From Bacillus_BD oryzisoli_A (lineage in GTDB: Bacteria > Bacillota > Bacilli > Bacillales > Cytobacillaceae), in the NCBI RefSeq assembly GCF_043641075.1, contig NZ_JBHZRC010000006.1, positions 192,509 to 256,508 of the forward strand: DNA of 64,000 nt, given 5' to 3'. The position numbers were made by a program, and so were the translations under genes. This document shows, piece after piece, positions 1 to 8,761 of this stretch. How positions within the stretch are numbered: the stretch's first letter is position 1; the number at the start of each line of letters is the position of its first letter. The notes beneath the pieces are model-generated. The model saw only the letters and a program-made list of their open reading frames with translations, did no database searches and was not told where the DNA came from.

Positions 1-177
1 GCCAATTAGTAAAATCCTTATAAAATAGCTAAAAACCCTAGTAAATAGGCGTATTCTATTTTTAATTTTCATATTATTATAAATTTACAGAGTTTTATTC
101 GAGTTGATTGTAACTCAAACTGAGTCCAATTCAACTCACCTAATTCACTCTAGAAATGATAAACAGGAGGCACAGGC

Positions 178-1539
178 ATGAGTCAGTACACAAATATACC
201 AATGGACATCGAAATAAATGGACATGTGCTAAAAGATATCTTGGATTACTCGTCTGATGAAATATTCGTTCTCGATGGAGAAAAGCGGATTGTTTATGTG
301 AATCGTGTATGTGAGAAGCACTACGGTTTAAAGCCCCAGGAGGTTATCGGGAAGTATAATACAGAATTATTGGATAGGGGGCTTTGGAAGCCCTCCATTG
401 TTCCATTAGTGTTTCAAGAGAAGAAGCCAGTGACGATGCGGCAGAAAACCTATATTGGAGCTGAACTCCTAACAACCGCTGTACCAATACTGAATGATGA
501 AAATGAAATTGAGCTGATTGTGACGACCTCACAGGAGCTGCAAACGTTTATGAGTATGAAGAATGATAAAGAAAAGCCAGCAGCAGCGGAGGATTTTCCA
601 ACCATTATTACCAACTCAGCTAAGATGAAAGAGCTTTTAAAGGTCTGCGAGAAAATTGCTAGGTTTGATTCTACCGTACTAATTCAAGGTGAATCTGGTA
701 CTGGAAAAAGCGTTCTGGCTGGCTATATTCACGAGATTAGTAACCGTAAAGAGAAAACGTTCTTAAAAATAAATTGTGCCGCACTTCCGGAGGAGCTCCT
801 CGAATCAGAGCTTTTCGGTTATGTAGAGGGTTCTTTTACAGGTGCAAAAAAGAAGGGAAAAATCGGTTTGATTGAAGCAGCGAATCATGGAACACTTTTT
901 CTTGATGAAATTGGCGAAATGCCGCTATCCTTACAAGCAAAGCTGCTGCAGGTCATACAGGACAAGCAGTTTATTCCCATCGGCGGACACCAAACCAAAA
1001 CAGTTGATATCCGTATTATTGCTGCAACGAACCGTGATTTGGAGGATATGGTGAGGCAGGGACAATTTAGAGAGGACTTATTTTATCGCTTGAATATTAT
1101 TGATTTACACATCCCTTCCCTTCGCGAACGCAAGGAAGACATTATTCCGTTAGCCTATAACTTTCTCCATAAAATTAATAAGAAATATAATATGAATAAG
1201 TTGATTTCACAGGAATGCCTTGACCTTTTTAACCAATATTCGTGGCCGGGCAACATTCGTCAGCTGGAAAATCTCATGGAAAGGCTGATTGTCACAAGTG
1301 ACTCTATCATACAAATACAAGATTTGCCTGAAATGATCGTTGAAAAAGTAAAATCCCAAATTCGTACAGAATTACCGCTCCATCTTGACGACGCACTCGA
1401 TGAAGTAAAACGTTCCTTTGTAAGAAAATCCTACTCACTACACCAAAGCACAAGAAAAGTCGCCAAGGATTTAAACATAAGCCAAACAAGGGCTGTAAAA
1501 CTGATAAACGAGTATTGTAAGGATTTAATGAACGAATAA
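178..1539 (+). CDS. Sigma-54-dependent transcriptional activator with PAS sensor
   Basis: A bacterial enhancer-binding protein of 453 aa that would use ATP hydrolysis to open sigma-54 promoters in response to a signal sensed by its N-terminal PAS domain (about residues 20-125). The AAA+ domain follows: Walker A GESGTGKS at 171-178, the sigma-54 contact loop as GSFTGA (218-223, where GAFTGA is usual), and Walker B with FLDEIGE at 241-247. A C-terminal helix-turn-helix lies near 410-450. The start is supported by AGGAGG at 165-170, 7 nt upstream. It converges on the operon at 1654-6045, the nearest candidate target, but I could not see a convincing -24/-12 promoter there. The family call is safe; ligand and regulon are unknown. 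Confidence 0.93.
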   Translation: MSQYTNIPMDIEINGHVLKDILDYSSDEIFVLDGEKRIVYVNRVCEKHYGLKPQEVIGKYNTELLDRGLWKPSIVPLVFQEKKPVTMRQKTYIGAELLTTAVPILNDENEIELIVTTSQELQTFMSMKNDKEKPAAAEDFPTIITNSAKMKELLKVCEKIARFDSTVLIQGESGTGKSVLAGYIHEISNRKEKTFLKINCAALPEELLESELFGYVEGSFTGAKKKGKIGLIEAANHGTLFLDEIGEMPLSLQAKLLQVIQDKQFIPIGGHQTKTVDIRIIAATNRDLEDMVRQGQFREDLFYRLNIIDLHIPSLRERKEDIIPLAYNFLHKINKKYNMNKLISQECLDLFNQYSWPGNIRQLENLMERLIVTSDSIIQIQDLPEMIVEKVKSQIRTELPLHLDDALDEVKRSFVRKSYSLHQSTRKVAKDLNISQTRAVKLINEYCKDLMNE

Positions 1540-1558
1540 CAGCCTAGGCTGTCCTAAA

Positions 1559-1600
1559 AGCAAAGATATCAGGCCCCCTAGCCTCTAATATCACTTTGCT
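1559..1600. terminator. Bidirectional terminator between convergent operons
   Basis: The inverted repeat AGCAAAGATAT (1559-1569) pairs with ATATCACTTTGCT (1588-1600) with one bulge. On the minus strand it is followed by TTTT. It sits between the convergent sigma-54 activator and the decarboxylase-like gene. A wider GGCTGTCC/GGACAGCC pair (near 1547 and 1620) encloses it. Confidence 0.6.
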
Positions 1601-1653
1601 TACATTCACACACTACTGGACAGCCTCTCTTCATTAAGCGGCGCTTACGCAGT

Positions 1654-2052
1654 TCACATTTTCTCAAACTCTAATCCCTTATTCTTTAGTACCTCTTGTA
1701 TGACCCGTAAGGAGGATAATGCACGAGGATAACCTACGTAGGCGGTGCATTGAATAATGATTTCTACGATTTCATTTGGTGTTAATCCGACGTGTAATGC
1801 CGTATAAGTATGGGCATGCAGTTGTTCATAGGAGCCTTGTGTGATAAGCGAGGTTAACGTCACAATGGCTCTCTCCTTTTTTTCGAGACCTGGACGTGCA
1901 TAAATATCAGAATATCCTGAAACAACTAAATCGGCCATATCAGGATGAAGCTGCTGAAGCTGTTCAATGATGTCTGAGCCGCTTGGCCCCATCATTTCCA
2001 ACATCGTTTCACGCCCGCGATCATAACGCTCATTCTTCTTTTTATCAGTCAT
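1654..2052 (-). CDS. Carboxymuconolactone decarboxylase family protein
   Basis: A 132-aa protein of the CMD/AhpD-like fold, close in layout to PcaC-type 4-carboxymuconolactone decarboxylases and Bacillus YurZ. The visible family core runs from about residue 60 (KERAIVTLTSLI) through HAHTYTALHVGLTPNEI to YVGYPRALSS. The CxxC of peroxidase-type AhpD members is absent, so a decarboxylase or unknown small-molecule role is more likely than alkylhydroperoxidase. The start has AGGAG 8 nt upstream. It is the last gene of a minus-strand operon, 16 bp after the thiamine-diphosphate enzyme, which suggests the two act on related metabolites. The substrate cannot be told from sequence. Confidence 0.85.
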   Translation of the reverse strand: MTDKKKNERYDRGRETMLEMMGPSGSDIIEQLQQLHPDMADLVVSGYSDIYARPGLEKKERAIVTLTSLITQGSYEQLHAHTYTALHVGLTPNEIVEIIIQCTAYVGYPRALSSLRVIQEVLKNKGLEFEKM

Positions 2053-2068
2053 TCAAACACTCCTGTCT

Positions 2069-3757
2069 TTAGCCGCGCTTCATTGTCGGGGGTATTTCAT
2101 CTGGGTCAACCATGACTTCCACAACAGTTGGTCCATCATTGCCGAGAGCGAAATCCATTGCAGAATGAATGTCTTCAATTGTATAACAACGGAATCCATT
2201 TGCCCCAAGAGATTGTCCAAATAGTGCTCCATTCACGGGAACTTCATAAGCGGTCCCCACTTCTTTCCCTAAATGCGCGGACATTCCTTTATTTACCATA
2301 TCCAATCTTCCGTTATTTAACACAACAAAGATTACAGGTAAATGATAATTGACAGCTGTAGATATTTCGGTGCCGTGCATGAGCAGACAACCATCCCCTG
2401 TTAAACACACAATAGGAAGGTCTGGACGAGCTGCCTTGGCTCCAATTGCATACCCAATTCCATGTCCCATTGCACCAAAATAACTATCAAAAATAAAACC
2501 CCCAGGCTGATAGATTTCCAGGTCACGGATTGCAAAAAACGTATGACTGCCGCAATCACTGATAACCAATGATTCTTTTGGAATTCTTTCTTGAATCGTT
2601 TTAATCGTCAGTCCTGCTGATAGAGCAGGTTTTTCGTAGTAGTGATTACGATTAGGCTGCAGCTTCTTGATAGGTGAAGCTTTCTTCATAAACCGTCCAG
2701 CTGTTAATTCTACTATTTTTTTAGTATTTGTTCTTAAATCTCCTAATACAGGGATGGTCGGAACTGGAATCGATTTCCCAATAAAGGTTATATCCAAGTC
2801 AAAATGGATGATTTTTTCCGGATACATATCGTCGGTCATCCCCGCAAGGCTCATGTCGGATAACCGCGTTCCCATGACAACCATAACATCCACACCCTGC
2901 TTCAAATAGAGATCAGCCTCATCTGTTCCCCCTAGACCGAAACCTCCCAGAGACAATGGATGCGTCGTCCTAAATGTGCCTTTTCCACTCGGAGTCGTCA
3001 TAGCAGGGATATTCCAATGCTCCGCAAACTTCTGTACTTCTTCATAAGCACGGGAGGAGTGAACACCTTTTCCAAGAAACAACACAGGGCTTTTTGCTTG
3101 ATCTAAAGCTTTTATCACTTCATCTAAATTAGAGGCAATCATCGGCTGTACATGATAAGGGTGGGGAATATCAAAATGCTCTATTTCTTCCATCAGTACA
3201 TCTGACGGGATATGTAAATGTACCGGCCCCTTTATTCCTGTAAAAGCTTGTTCAATTGCATGACGCAGAAATAGTGGAAACAAATCGCCGCGTTCCACCG
3301 AGCGGCTGAATTTCGTTATAGGCTCAAATAAACGAACAATATTCGTTCCAAAGCTTGAAGCATCCTGCCCAAGTGCTTTTCCTGTGTCACGGACAGATGG
3401 ATGGCCTGTAATAAATAATACCGGTGCATGCGAAGCCTTTGCCTGAGCAGCAGAGGTAATCATATTTGTCCCACCTGGTCCGGATGTTCCAAGTGCCACT
3501 CCTAACGTATGGGAAGCAAGGGCAAAGCCGGTTGCTTCAAAACCGGCTCCTCCTTCAAATTTACTTAATACATACTGAATTCCTTGCCGATCCATCTCTG
3601 CAATCAAAGGAGTAACAGCTTTTCCAGGAACCCCGAATACATGGGATACCCCTAATCTTTTCAAGTGTGTAGAAAGCAAGGATGCCACTGTCGCAGCCTT
3701 TGTTTTCTCCTTGTGTAATCCGTCCAAATGATACGTCATCTTAGAGGTCATCCCCAT
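2069..3757 (-). CDS. Thiamine diphosphate-dependent enzyme, acetolactate synthase-like
   Basis: A full-length (562 aa) member of the acetolactate synthase / pyruvate oxidase superfamily. The N-terminal PYR domain has the cofactor-activating glutamate in KFEGGAGFEATGFA (about 83-96). A central domain with GKGVHSS and GTRLSD follows, then a C-terminal PP domain with the ThDP/Mg motif GDGCLLMHGTEIS ending in LNN. The reaction would be decarboxylation and ligation of a 2-oxo acid. No regulatory subunit gene lies nearby, so it is unlikely to be biosynthetic IlvB. It lies 24 bp after the GGDEF-EAL gene and 16 bp before the CMD-like gene, in one operon. Family confidence is high; substrate is open. 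Confidence 0.88.
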   Translation of the reverse strand: MGMTSKMTYHLDGLHKEKTKAATVASLLSTHLKRLGVSHVFGVPGKAVTPLIAEMDRQGIQYVLSKFEGGAGFEATGFALASHTLGVALGTSGPGGTNMITSAAQAKASHAPVLFITGHPSVRDTGKALGQDASSFGTNIVRLFEPITKFSRSVERGDLFPLFLRHAIEQAFTGIKGPVHLHIPSDVLMEEIEHFDIPHPYHVQPMIASNLDEVIKALDQAKSPVLFLGKGVHSSRAYEEVQKFAEHWNIPAMTTPSGKGTFRTTHPLSLGGFGLGGTDEADLYLKQGVDVMVVMGTRLSDMSLAGMTDDMYPEKIIHFDLDITFIGKSIPVPTIPVLGDLRTNTKKIVELTAGRFMKKASPIKKLQPNRNHYYEKPALSAGLTIKTIQERIPKESLVISDCGSHTFFAIRDLEIYQPGGFIFDSYFGAMGHGIGYAIGAKAARPDLPIVCLTGDGCLLMHGTEISTAVNYHLPVIFVVLNNGRLDMVNKGMSAHLGKEVGTAYEVPVNGALFGQSLGANGFRCYTIEDIHSAMDFALGNDGPTVVEVMVDPDEIPPTMKRG

Positions 3758-3780
3758 TACTCTACCTGCCTTTTGTTTAA

Positions 3781-6045
3781 TTAGATTATCTTTGCTTTAA
3801 TCCTTTGTAAAAATTCACGTTCAAATTTCTCGGCAGAAAGGGGTTTACTAAATAAATATCCCTGGACTTCGTCACAATTTTTTTCAACTAAAAATTCGAG
3901 CTGTTCCTTTGATTCTACCCCTTCAGCAATAACTCCGATCCCTAAATTCCGCGCCATCACAATAATGGTTTCTACGATGCTGGCATCACTCGAGCTTATT
4001 GTTATATCCTGAACAAATGAACGGTCGATTTTTAAACGATGAATGGAAAAACGTTTTAAATAGCTCAATGAGCTGTATCCCGTACCAAAATCATCGATTG
4101 AAATTTGCACACCCAAATCACATAACTCTTTTAAAACTTGAATAGAGTGATTCACGTCCATCATCATGCTCTCAGTAATTTCTATATCAAGATATTTCGG
4201 TTCAAGTCCCGTTTCCTTTAAAATTTGTCTAATATCATCTACTATTCGACCTTGAGCAAACTGCTTGCCTGATAAATTAACGGAGACCTTTACAGGTGGA
4301 TACCCAGCATCCTGCCAACGTTTATTCTGATAACAGGCCTCCCTGATAACCCATTCTCCTAAAGGGATGATGATGCCTGTTTCTTCGCTTATGGGAATAA
4401 ATTCATCTGGCGATACGATACCAAGCTGTGGATGCTGCCACCTTACTAATGCCTCCATCCCGAGGAGCTGTCCTGTCTTCGCATCTACTTGAGGCTGATA
4501 GGCCAAAAACAATTCTTTATTCTCAACCGCTTTCCGCAAAGCATTTTCCATGAACAGCCTCTTATGAGAATTTGCATACATTGTTGGTGTATAAATTTGA
4601 TAATTGTTTCCACCATTTGCCTTTGCTTGATACATTGCACTATCTGCACAAATCAGTAAGCTTTCAAGATGTTTACCATTATCCGGGTAAACAGCGACTC
4701 CTAGACTTGCTGATATGTGTAAATCAAACCCGCTTACCATAAATGGTCTTTCAAAGTTCGATAAGATAGCCTGTGCGTCGGTCTGTATCGATTCATATGT
4801 GTCCCGTCCAGGCAAAATAAAAATAAACTCATCTCCACCCATACGGGCAACAAAATCACAATCGGATCCTACACATTCCTTTAAACGATCTGATACCTGC
4901 TGTAAGAGGTGGTCCCCCTCACTATGTCCGAAGGTATCATTTACATGTTTAAAACGGTCAAGATCTATAAATACAATCGCTAATTTTTTACGGGAATCCG
5001 CTGCATTTTCAATCTCATTTGTCATTCTCTTTTTAAATAATCGACGGTTCGCCAAACCGGTTAATTCGTCATGATTAGCCAAATAACGAATTTTTTGTTC
5101 TGATTCAAATCGATCTGTAATATCGCGAAACTGCCCTAAAGCACCGATCAATATCCCCTTTTGATCATAGATAGGCAAAGCATCAAAAAGGCAGACAATA
5201 GTATTACCTGATTCTGCATCCATAAAGCTTAACTGGATATCTTCAAATTTCTTTTCTTCTTTTAACACTTGATCGATGAAGCTGTTAATACTAGTTAGAC
5301 AGCTTACTGACTTCCCAATAACAGACTCTTTGCCGTTTTTTAGGATTTTTTCTGCGTATAGATTAAATTCAAGGATGATGCCGTTTCTATCTGTTGCGAC
5401 AATTCCATTACGGGTTGTATTAATAAGAATGTGATTGAGTACATTTAATCTGCTATTCTGTTTTCGCAGCTGTAATTCACGTTCAATCGAATCTACCATC
5501 GTAATGAGCATGGCTAAGAAAAAAGGATGTTCATACTCGATAGAAGTCATGATTGAAATGGTACCGAGGAGTTTATCCTGCTCTTGATAAGAAAATGGTA
5601 CAGAATAGCATACTGCCTGATGAAAATAGTGATGATAATGTTCATCGCCGATTAATTCAAAGGGCATTCGATATTTTAACGCCAGATTAACGACATTTGT
5701 TCCCGACATTTCCTCCATAAATTGTATTCCAACTCGAAAGCCGGCTTTATCCATAACATTCCTTATTAATTGGTCCCCTGCTATTTGCAAAATGACGCCT
5801 TCCTCATTGCTGACAGAGATTAATAAAGGAATTCCCTTATCCTTGATAGAGTTTAGAAACCGATCCATAAAAAAGCCTGCTACTGATAAAATTTCCTCAT
5901 AGCTCTTCAGCTTTTCCTTAATCTCATTTTCAGGAATACATTTGGACTGAGGAATCACTGTTGGGTCAAGGCCGGACTGCTTACAGAACTGTTTAGATGC
6001 ATGAACAATTGATGTTTTATCCACAATTTGAAGCATTCTATCCAT
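3781..6045 (-). CDS. Sensor GGDEF-EAL protein (c-di-GMP turnover) with activator-like N-terminal region
   Basis: A 754-aa protein for making and/or degrading cyclic di-GMP. Residues about 1-195 resemble the GAF-like sensory region of AcoR/DhaR-type sigma-54 activators rather than a usual GGDEF input. A PAS domain follows (about 205-320). The cyclase domain has an intact GGDEF motif (ARMGGDEFIF). The EAL domain has EALVRW, the DDFGTGYSSL loop, KIDRSF and AEGVES, so both active sites look complete. No membrane segment is visible, so it is probably cytosolic. It is the first gene of an operon with the ThDP enzyme and CMD-like gene, a rare partnership that suggests a metabolite input. Whether net activity is synthesis or hydrolysis cannot be predicted. 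Confidence 0.93.
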   Translation of the reverse strand: MDRMLQIVDKTSIVHASKQFCKQSGLDPTVIPQSKCIPENEIKEKLKSYEEILSVAGFFMDRFLNSIKDKGIPLLISVSNEEGVILQIAGDQLIRNVMDKAGFRVGIQFMEEMSGTNVVNLALKYRMPFELIGDEHYHHYFHQAVCYSVPFSYQEQDKLLGTISIMTSIEYEHPFFLAMLITMVDSIERELQLRKQNSRLNVLNHILINTTRNGIVATDRNGIILEFNLYAEKILKNGKESVIGKSVSCLTSINSFIDQVLKEEKKFEDIQLSFMDAESGNTIVCLFDALPIYDQKGILIGALGQFRDITDRFESEQKIRYLANHDELTGLANRRLFKKRMTNEIENAADSRKKLAIVFIDLDRFKHVNDTFGHSEGDHLLQQVSDRLKECVGSDCDFVARMGGDEFIFILPGRDTYESIQTDAQAILSNFERPFMVSGFDLHISASLGVAVYPDNGKHLESLLICADSAMYQAKANGGNNYQIYTPTMYANSHKRLFMENALRKAVENKELFLAYQPQVDAKTGQLLGMEALVRWQHPQLGIVSPDEFIPISEETGIIIPLGEWVIREACYQNKRWQDAGYPPVKVSVNLSGKQFAQGRIVDDIRQILKETGLEPKYLDIEITESMMMDVNHSIQVLKELCDLGVQISIDDFGTGYSSLSYLKRFSIHRLKIDRSFVQDITISSSDASIVETIIVMARNLGIGVIAEGVESKEQLEFLVEKNCDEVQGYLFSKPLSAEKFEREFLQRIKAKII

Positions 6046-6208
6046 CCTTCTCTACTAAATTACCAAAAAGATTATCATACATTTCGTTAAAATACGACAT
6101 TTTTCGCCAGTCATCCATACTATTATTTTACAATAACAGATTCCATGAACATACAGGAAAAAACAGGGACGTATAATATGATGAAGTATATCATTAATAC
6201 AAGGAAAT

Positions 6209-6234
6209 AGACTATCTTCCTTAAAAGATAGTCT
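6209..6234 (-). terminator. Terminator after the small protein gene at 6240
   Basis: A perfect 10-bp inverted repeat, AGACTATCTT and AAGATAGTCT, with a 6-nt loop, just beyond the stop of the minus-strand gene at 6240. It also insulates the GGDEF-EAL operon promoter downstream. The 6046-6239 stretch otherwise holds only a possible promoter, TTGTAT-18 nt-TATTAT on the minus strand. Confidence 0.6.
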
Positions 6235-6239
6235 AATCA

Positions 6240-6590
6240 TTAAATAGAAGTAAATGAACTGCAAATAGACCTTAACGTATGAAGCCTGGCAGTGAAAATG
6301 AACAACTCATTGGAATTTTGATCAATATAATCTCCGATAATGTGGATTGCTTTTCTAAAGCGATTGACTAATAGACCAGTGTACTTTTGATCGTACATGA
6401 ACTTATTTATTCTAGTAAGTTCGTCTGCAATGATTGTCAAATGAAATTCGTCAACAAGCAACTTCAACCGGTACAATTTATCCGGATCTGAAAGATAGCT
6501 GTTGTTTTGCTGATAACTTCTCTGGACAAATTGGATAAACCCTCTAATATTTTCCGCCAACAGGTTTGCCTTTTCTCGGTCGAAATCCAC
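6240..6590 (-). CDS. Hypothetical protein, 116 aa, GTG start
   Basis: I do not recognise this protein. It is predicted to be soluble and helical, with charged N-terminal sequence VDFDREKANLL and motifs DKLYRLKLLVDEFHL and NRFRKAIHIIGDYID. An open frame extends further upstream, but the only good ribosome site is GAGGTGG placed before the GTG at 6590. I therefore chose the GTG; the extra 39 residues of the longer frame are Cys-rich and look non-coding. It is divergent from the PHP phosphatase at 6763 and has its own terminator, so it is probably a single-gene transcript. Confidence 0.65.
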   Translation of the reverse strand: MDFDREKANLLAENIRGFIQFVQRSYQQNNSYLSDPDKLYRLKLLVDEFHLTIIADELTRINKFMYDQKYTGLLVNRFRKAIHIIGDYIDQNSNELFIFTARLHTLRSICSSFTSI

Positions 6591-6762
6591 TTTCCACCAC
6601 CTCATTAGAATTGTATGACTGACAACATGAAAAATGCATAGTGGGCGAACGAGTGACAGACTATATAAAAATACCAAACACCTTTTTTGGCAGCACCTAT
6701 GATTCATTTTCCAAAAACTTGGTACAATAACAGTAAATGGTTGTAAAAGGATGATCGCTATA

Positions 6763-7581
6763 ATGAACTTACCTACTAAATTTGATTTTCACACACATCA
6801 TGAAAGGTGCGGGCATGCACAAGGGACCATTCGGGATTATATTGAGGCTGCTATCGATTGCGGACTTTCCATGATTGGTATTGCTGATCATTCCCCCTAT
6901 TTTGGCCGTGAGGAAGATCACCCATACCCACATATCACAATGGCAAAAAGTGAATTTCCTCATTACATAGCAGAAGTACGGCAGCTAAAAAAGGAGTATG
7001 AGGGCAAAATTGATGTCTTGCTGGGAATTGAAGCTGATTTTTTCCCAGAAAGCGTCAATCACTATCGCCGCTGCTTTGAACCCTATCCTTTTGATTATAT
7101 TATAGGATCTGTCCATTACGTGGATGGGGAAAGCATTTTTCATAAAACCCGTTGGGAGGGGCTTTCAGAAGCTCAAAGGGTAAAAACAAAGGAAGCCTAC
7201 TATGAGCTGATTGAAAGCTCTGCGAGGAGTGGGATGTATGATATTCTTGGTCATATTGATGCGATGAAGAGTTTTTATCCTGCCTTCTCCTCCATCCAAA
7301 CAGCTGCCGTTGAAAAAACCTTGAAGATAATTGCAGAGCAGGATGTTGCCATTGAAGTCAATACCTCGGGTAAAACGAAGGATGTGGGCGGCTGGTATCC
7401 TTCCGATGATATTCTTGAATTGGCCCATCATTACGAAGTAAAAGTAACGTTCGGTTCAGATGCCCATACTCCAGAAAGAGTCGGCGATGACTTCGAACTG
7501 GTTAGAAAAAAACTAAAAGAAATCGGCTATAAAGAATGGTCTTATTTTAAAGAACGGAAAAGATTTTCTGTTTCATTATAA
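6763..7581 (+). CDS. hisJ: Histidinol-phosphatase, PHP family
   Basis: A 272-aa PHP-domain phosphoesterase like Bacillus HisJ, which removes phosphate from L-histidinol phosphate, the penultimate step of histidine synthesis. Metal ligands visible are the FDFHTHH motif near the N terminus, IADHSPY, the GIEADFF segment, IGSVHYVD, LGHIDAM and the C-terminal GSDAHTPERVG, matching a trinuclear metal site. Length fits HisJ (about 268 aa). The start at 6763 is preferred over an in-frame ATG at 6751 because AAAAGGA lies at 6745-6751. No other his genes are nearby, as in B. subtilis where hisJ is also unlinked. A relaxed-specificity PHP phosphatase is the alternative. Confidence 0.85.
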   Translation: MNLPTKFDFHTHHERCGHAQGTIRDYIEAAIDCGLSMIGIADHSPYFGREEDHPYPHITMAKSEFPHYIAEVRQLKKEYEGKIDVLLGIEADFFPESVNHYRRCFEPYPFDYIIGSVHYVDGESIFHKTRWEGLSEAQRVKTKEAYYELIESSARSGMYDILGHIDAMKSFYPAFSSIQTAAVEKTLKIIAEQDVAIEVNTSGKTKDVGGWYPSDDILELAHHYEVKVTFGSDAHTPERVGDDFELVRKKLKEIGYKEWSYFKERKRFSVSL

Positions 7582-7760
7582 AGTGTAATGATTCTTTATA
7601 TGAAGCTATATTAAAAAAGACGATAGCATGTACCCTATCACCAAAAAACTTTATGGCGTTTGGAAAACAAGCGATTCCTATTATATATAACGTTTGTTTA
7701 GGTGGACGATTGGTATTTCTATTTCTTCGGACCTATTATTGGTTTTTCGGCTCTTCCATG

Positions 7761-7968
7761 TCCGAAGTTTGTTCGGCTTCAGACTCGATCCTGCTTTTTC
7801 CGCCTTCCCTTGTCCGAAGTTTGCCCGGCTTCAGACTCATTTTTGCTTTTTCCGCCTTTCCTTGTCCGAAGTTTGCCCGGCTTCAGACTCATTTTTGCTT
7901 TTTTCGCCTTTCCTTGTTCGAAGTTTAATTGGCTTCGGACTCCGTCTTGCTTTTTGAAGTCATATCTT
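7761..7968. repeat. Four tandem 52-bp units, each with a hairpin
   Basis: Units begin at 7761, 7813, 7865 and 7917 with exact 52-bp spacing. Each opens with TCCGAAGTTT (TTCGAAGTTT in the fourth) and has CTTC(A/G)GAC nine nt later, so each can fold a GTCCGAAG/CTTCRGAC stem. The rest is a T/C-rich spacer, TTTTTGCTTTTTCCGCCTTTC. A degenerate earlier half-unit (CTTCGGAC) lies near 7725. Units 2 and 3 are nearly identical. Open frames run through the array in several frames but lack ribosome sites, so I treat it as non-coding. It fills the gap between hisJ and the RraA-like gene. Confidence 0.85.
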
Positions 7969-8025
7969 TACAAAATCATGCTTATACATAAATAATTAAT
8001 ATTATACTCAAAGGGGGGCTCATGG

Positions 8026-8646
8026 ATGTCATCAGTTGCAGAAAAGTTTCTCGGCTTACCTACAACAGGAATTTCGGATGCGTTAAAGGGTTATAACCAT
8101 ATGAACACGGCCATAAAACCATTAAAGGATTCATTCAAAATTGCCGGAAGAGCTTTTACGGTTTCCATTCCAGCTGGAGATAATACAGGCATATTAAGGG
8201 GAATACGAGATGCGAAGCCCGGTGATGTGCTGGTAGTGGATGGAAAAGGATATACGGAGCGCGCGGTTGCAGGTGATTTTGTTATTAGTCTGGCCCAAAA
8301 CATGGGGCTTCAGGGAATCGTCATAGATGGTGCTATTCGTGATATCCAAGGGATAAGGGATCTTGATTTCCCTGTGTTTTGCCGTGCCTCAACCATTGCA
8401 GCAAGTGCAAAGGCGGCACCAGGGGAGCTGCAAATCCCAATTTCCTGCGGTGGAGTAAGCGTTAGCCCGGGCGATATCATTGTCGGAGATGCGGATGGAG
8501 TAATCGTGGTTCCTTCAGGGAAAGAAGAGGAAATTCTTGCAGCAACGATTGAAAAATTAAAGAAGGATCAGCAGCGGCAGGAACAATATACCGGAAGCAA
8601 AGAAAAAGCACTGCACTATTTACTCTCCGTTCTTGGAGACAAATAA
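8026..8646 (+). CDS. RraA-like protein / HMG-type aldolase family
   Basis: A 206-aa member of the RraA / 4-hydroxy-4-methyl-2-oxoglutarate aldolase fold. Family motifs seen are GISDAL near the N terminus, PGDVLVVDGKG, GIVIDGAIRD (the substrate-binding Arg-Asp region), the PVFCRA segment and VSPGDIIVGDADGVIVVP, which is diagnostic. Characterised relatives are metal-dependent pyruvate aldolases or oxaloacetate decarboxylases. E. coli RraA inhibits RNase E, an enzyme Bacillus lacks, so an enzymatic role is more likely. The start has AAGGGGGG upstream. It is a single gene before the spore-protein gene. Exact substrate unknown. Confidence 0.85.
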   Translation: MSSVAEKFLGLPTTGISDALKGYNHMNTAIKPLKDSFKIAGRAFTVSIPAGDNTGILRGIRDAKPGDVLVVDGKGYTERAVAGDFVISLAQNMGLQGIVIDGAIRDIQGIRDLDFPVFCRASTIAASAKAAPGELQIPISCGGVSVSPGDIIVGDADGVIVVPSGKEEEILAATIEKLKKDQQRQEQYTGSKEKALHYLLSVLGDK

Positions 8647-8704
8647 GCACTCTTGAACTGAGCAGGTACCAAACGTAAATCCTTTTTTCTAGGCACGAAC
8701 CTAT

Positions 8705-8731
8705 ACATAGTCTTTTATCCCACATAAAATA
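8705..8731 (+). promoter_or_regulatory. Sigma-K-like promoter for the first SPOCS-like gene
   Basis: AC at 8705-8706, 16 nt, then CATAAAATA at 8723-8731 fits the late mother-cell consensus AC-N16-CATAnnnTA. The paralogous gene at 13498 has the same arrangement with the same spacing, which makes chance unlikely. Confidence 0.6.
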
Positions 8732-8761
8732 CATTAGTCTGTGCCTGTGGAGGATTTACAA

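Noticed and set aside
1..177. Inverted GAGTTGATT / AATTCAACTC before the sigma-54 activator as an operator
   Set aside because: Arms are imperfect and AT-rich; nothing else in these 177 bp supports a binding site or gene.
2128..2909. Plus-strand frames inside the ThDP enzyme gene and similar antisense frames elsewhere
   Set aside because: They lie opposite well-supported genes and show no family motifs or ribosome sites.
6055..6264. 69-codon minus-strand frame
   Set aside because: No ribosome site, crosses a terminator hairpin and overlaps the stop of the 6240 gene.
7653..7995. Three overlapping open frames of 87-97 codons in the same region
   Set aside because: They are translations of the 52-bp tandem array in different frames, without ribosome sites.
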